Shown: positions 7,374-8,090 of the stretch, one piece after another
How positions within the stretch are numbered: position 1 is the stretch's first letter
How the letters are laid out: every line of letters starts with the position of its first letter
NCBI GenBank assembly: GCA_025355115.1
Contig: JANXLO010000371.1
Span: 1 to 8,090 of the forward strand
Direction of reading: 5' to 3'
DNA from: Chthonomonadaceae bacterium
GTDB taxonomy: Bacteria; Armatimonadota; Chthonomonadetes; Chthonomonadales; Chthonomonadaceae
DNA length: 8,090 nucleotides
The notes under the pieces: generated by a model
The model's database searches: none
The model's input: the letters and a program-made list of their open reading frames with translations, nothing else
Told to the model about the DNA's origin: nothing
Translations under genes and position numbers: made by a program

Positions 7374-7402
7374 GCATTATTGAGTTTAGCTCAATGAGAT
7401 GC
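7374..7402. promoter_or_regulatory. Palindromic candidate operator between divergent genes
   Basis: The core is a perfect inverted repeat ATTGAG-TTTAG-CTCAAT (7379-7395, 6-bp arms, 5-bp spacer), flanked by a looser outer pair GCAT (7374-7377) and ATGC (7399-7402). A palindrome of about 17 bp with an AT-rich centre is the usual size for a dimeric MarR- or TetR-type repressor site. It lies 27 bases upstream of the -35 of the TPR promoter and about 40 bases before the ribosome site of the efflux leader, so a bound dimer could control the efflux promoter. It is not followed by a T-run in either direction, so it is not a terminator. The regulator is not encoded in the window. Confidence 0.45.
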
Positions 7403-7421
7403 GCTTTGGCGATGTCTGAAC

Positions 7422-7451
7422 TTGCGGGAAAGCGCCCTTTTTGGATATAAT
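7422..7451 (+). promoter_or_regulatory. Sigma-70-like promoter for the TPR gene
   Basis: A perfect -10 box TATAAT (7446-7451) lies 18 bases after a partial -35 TTGCGG (7422-7427; TTG conserved). The expected transcription start, about 7 bases after the -10, falls at or near 7458, 26 bases before the TPR start codon. I found no equally good promoter for the minus-strand operon. Confidence 0.55.
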
Positions 7452-7457
7452 CTCCTC

Positions 7458-7487
7458 ATGTTTCGTTTGAAGGAGATATCGCATTGA
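7458..7487 (+). CDS. 9-codon mini-ORF overlapping the TPR start codon
   Basis: ATG at 7458 opens MFRLKEISH and stops at TGA 7485-7487, which overlaps the TTG start codon (7484-7486) of the TPR gene. The ATG has no Shine-Dalgarno but coincides with the predicted transcription start, so it could be read as a leaderless start. The frame runs across the TPR gene's own AAGGAG. Chance occurrence is quite likely for so short a frame. Confidence 0.2.
   Translation: MFRLKEISH
7470..7475 (+). promoter_or_regulatory. Ribosome binding site deciding a TTG start
   Basis: AAGGAG, 8 bases before TTG at 7484. This near-perfect site selects the TTG over the in-frame ATG at residue 32 (7577), which has no such sequence and would remove the Pro-rich N-terminus. 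Confidence 0.7.
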
Positions 7488-8090
7488 GAGTTCCCTATCC
7501 GCCTCCAATTCCACACAGTACCGATCCGCCGGTCCAGAACAGAACCATTCCACCGCCCGCTGTTCACCATGCCGATATGCGTGTGCAGAAGCTGATCGTG
7601 GTCGCCCTGATTGCCGCTCTGGTTTTCGTGCTGCTCGTCGCCTCTCTGGTGGCGGGAAAGCATGGGATGCGCAGTTCGGAGGCGAGGCGGCACTACAATG
7701 AAGGCAATTCTCACTACAACAGCAAAGAGTATGCGGATGCGGAGAGAGAGGCTCGTTCGGCGGTCAAAATCAAGCCAGACGAACCGACCTACCAGACACT
7801 GCTCGGCAATGCTCTGTACGAGGAGGCGAAATATGCTGAGGCTTTGTTATCCTACCAGGCCGCCGTGCGTCTGGAGCCGAGACATGCTGAATATCATATC
7901 AATCTAGCGAACGATTATCGTGAGATGAAGAAGGAGAAGGAAGCAGAGCAGGAGTTTCGAGAGGCTATGCGAGTTGATCCCGAATCAGGCGAGGCAGCCT
8001 CCGAGCTAGGCAGCATGTTCTACTATGCAGACCGCTTCGCCGACTCGGAAGCCGCCTATCGAGAAGCGGTGAAACGCAGCGACAAGGATG
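7484..8090 (+). CDS. Membrane-anchored TPR-repeat protein, N-terminal part (202 codons visible)
   Basis: Starts at TTG 7484 with AAGGAG 8 bases upstream and runs off the right edge. Residues 1-35 are Pro-rich (MRVPYPPPIP..., further prolines to about 25) and probably cytoplasmic. One TM helix spans about 36-57 (LIVVALIAALVFVLLVASLVA). After it come four consecutive 34-residue TPR units: the closing 'KIKP', 'RLEP', 'RVDP' positions fall at residues 98, 132 and 166, and the fourth unit ends at 200 with Asp in place of Pro. Consensus positions are clear, e.g. LGNALYEEAKYAEALLSYQ in the second unit. TPRs are protein-protein interaction scaffolds; this one would face the periplasm if the N-terminus is inside. 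It is divergent from the efflux operon and shares its intergenic region, which may mean shared control but does not show shared function. Specific partner unknown. Confidence 0.88.
   Translation, partial: MRVPYPPPIPHSTDPPVQNRTIPPPAVHHADMRVQKLIVVALIAALVFVLLVASLVAGKHGMRSSEARRHYNEGNSHYNSKEYADAEREARSAVKIKPDEPTYQTLLGNALYEEAKYAEALLSYQAAVRLEPRHAEYHINLANDYREMKKEKEAEQEFREAMRVDPESGEAASELGSMFYYADRFADSEAAYREAVKRSDKD

Noticed and set aside
7379..7395. Palindrome as a rho-independent terminator
   Set aside because: The stem is AT-rich with only 6 bp and no T-run follows on either strand; an operator is more likely.
7137..7397. 86-codon plus-strand frame across the efflux leader
   Set aside because: Begins inside the antisense of the EmrA-like gene with TTG and no ribosome site, and covers the leader and palindrome; most likely chance.
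7391..7714. 107-codon minus-strand frame opposite the TPR gene start
   Set aside because: Overlaps the promoter and N-terminus of the TPR gene, which has a better start, a TM helix and TPR repeats.

Overview
The window carries most of a multidrug-type efflux operon on the minus strand, reading right to left, and the start of a divergently transcribed tetratricopeptide-repeat (TPR) gene on the plus strand at the right edge. The host must be Gram-negative: the operon encodes a TolC-type outer-membrane channel, two periplasmic adaptor (membrane fusion) proteins and an RND inner-membrane pump. The moderately GC-rich sequence, the RND subtype and the Pro-rich membrane-anchored TPR protein would fit an Acidobacteriota-like soil bacterium. 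That placement is an impression from protein style, not a demonstrated affiliation.

Layout in order of transcription on the minus strand. A leader (about 7165-7373) holds two tiny ORFs that overlap by ATGA. It is followed by an EmrA/HlyD-type adaptor with an unusually long coiled coil (7164-5524), then a TolC-family outer-membrane factor that probably starts at TTG (5486-3699). Next come a 230-base spacer without a convincing gene, a 1061-residue RND permease (3468-283), and the N-terminus of a second, RND-type adaptor (239 to beyond position 1). The two close gene junctions (37 and 43 bases) and the common strand suggest one transcription unit. The long spacer before the RND gene may be a point of separate regulation.

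How the parts fit: the RND permease, the partial adaptor and the outer-membrane factor form a standard tripartite proton-driven pump. The first gene adds an EmrA-type adaptor, whose usual partner is an EmrB-type MFS transporter. None is encoded here, so either the MFS partner lies past the left edge or this adaptor works with another pump. The shared outer-membrane factor could serve both.

The region between the divergent genes (7165-7483) is the regulatory centre. It holds a 17-bp palindrome (ATTGAG-N5-CTCAAT) that could be an operator, a good sigma-70-like promoter for the TPR gene, a 9-codon ORF whose stop overlaps the TPR start codon, and the tandem leader ORFs of the efflux operon. No transcription-factor gene is present in the window. 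I found no RNA gene, insertion sequence, CRISPR array or attachment site.
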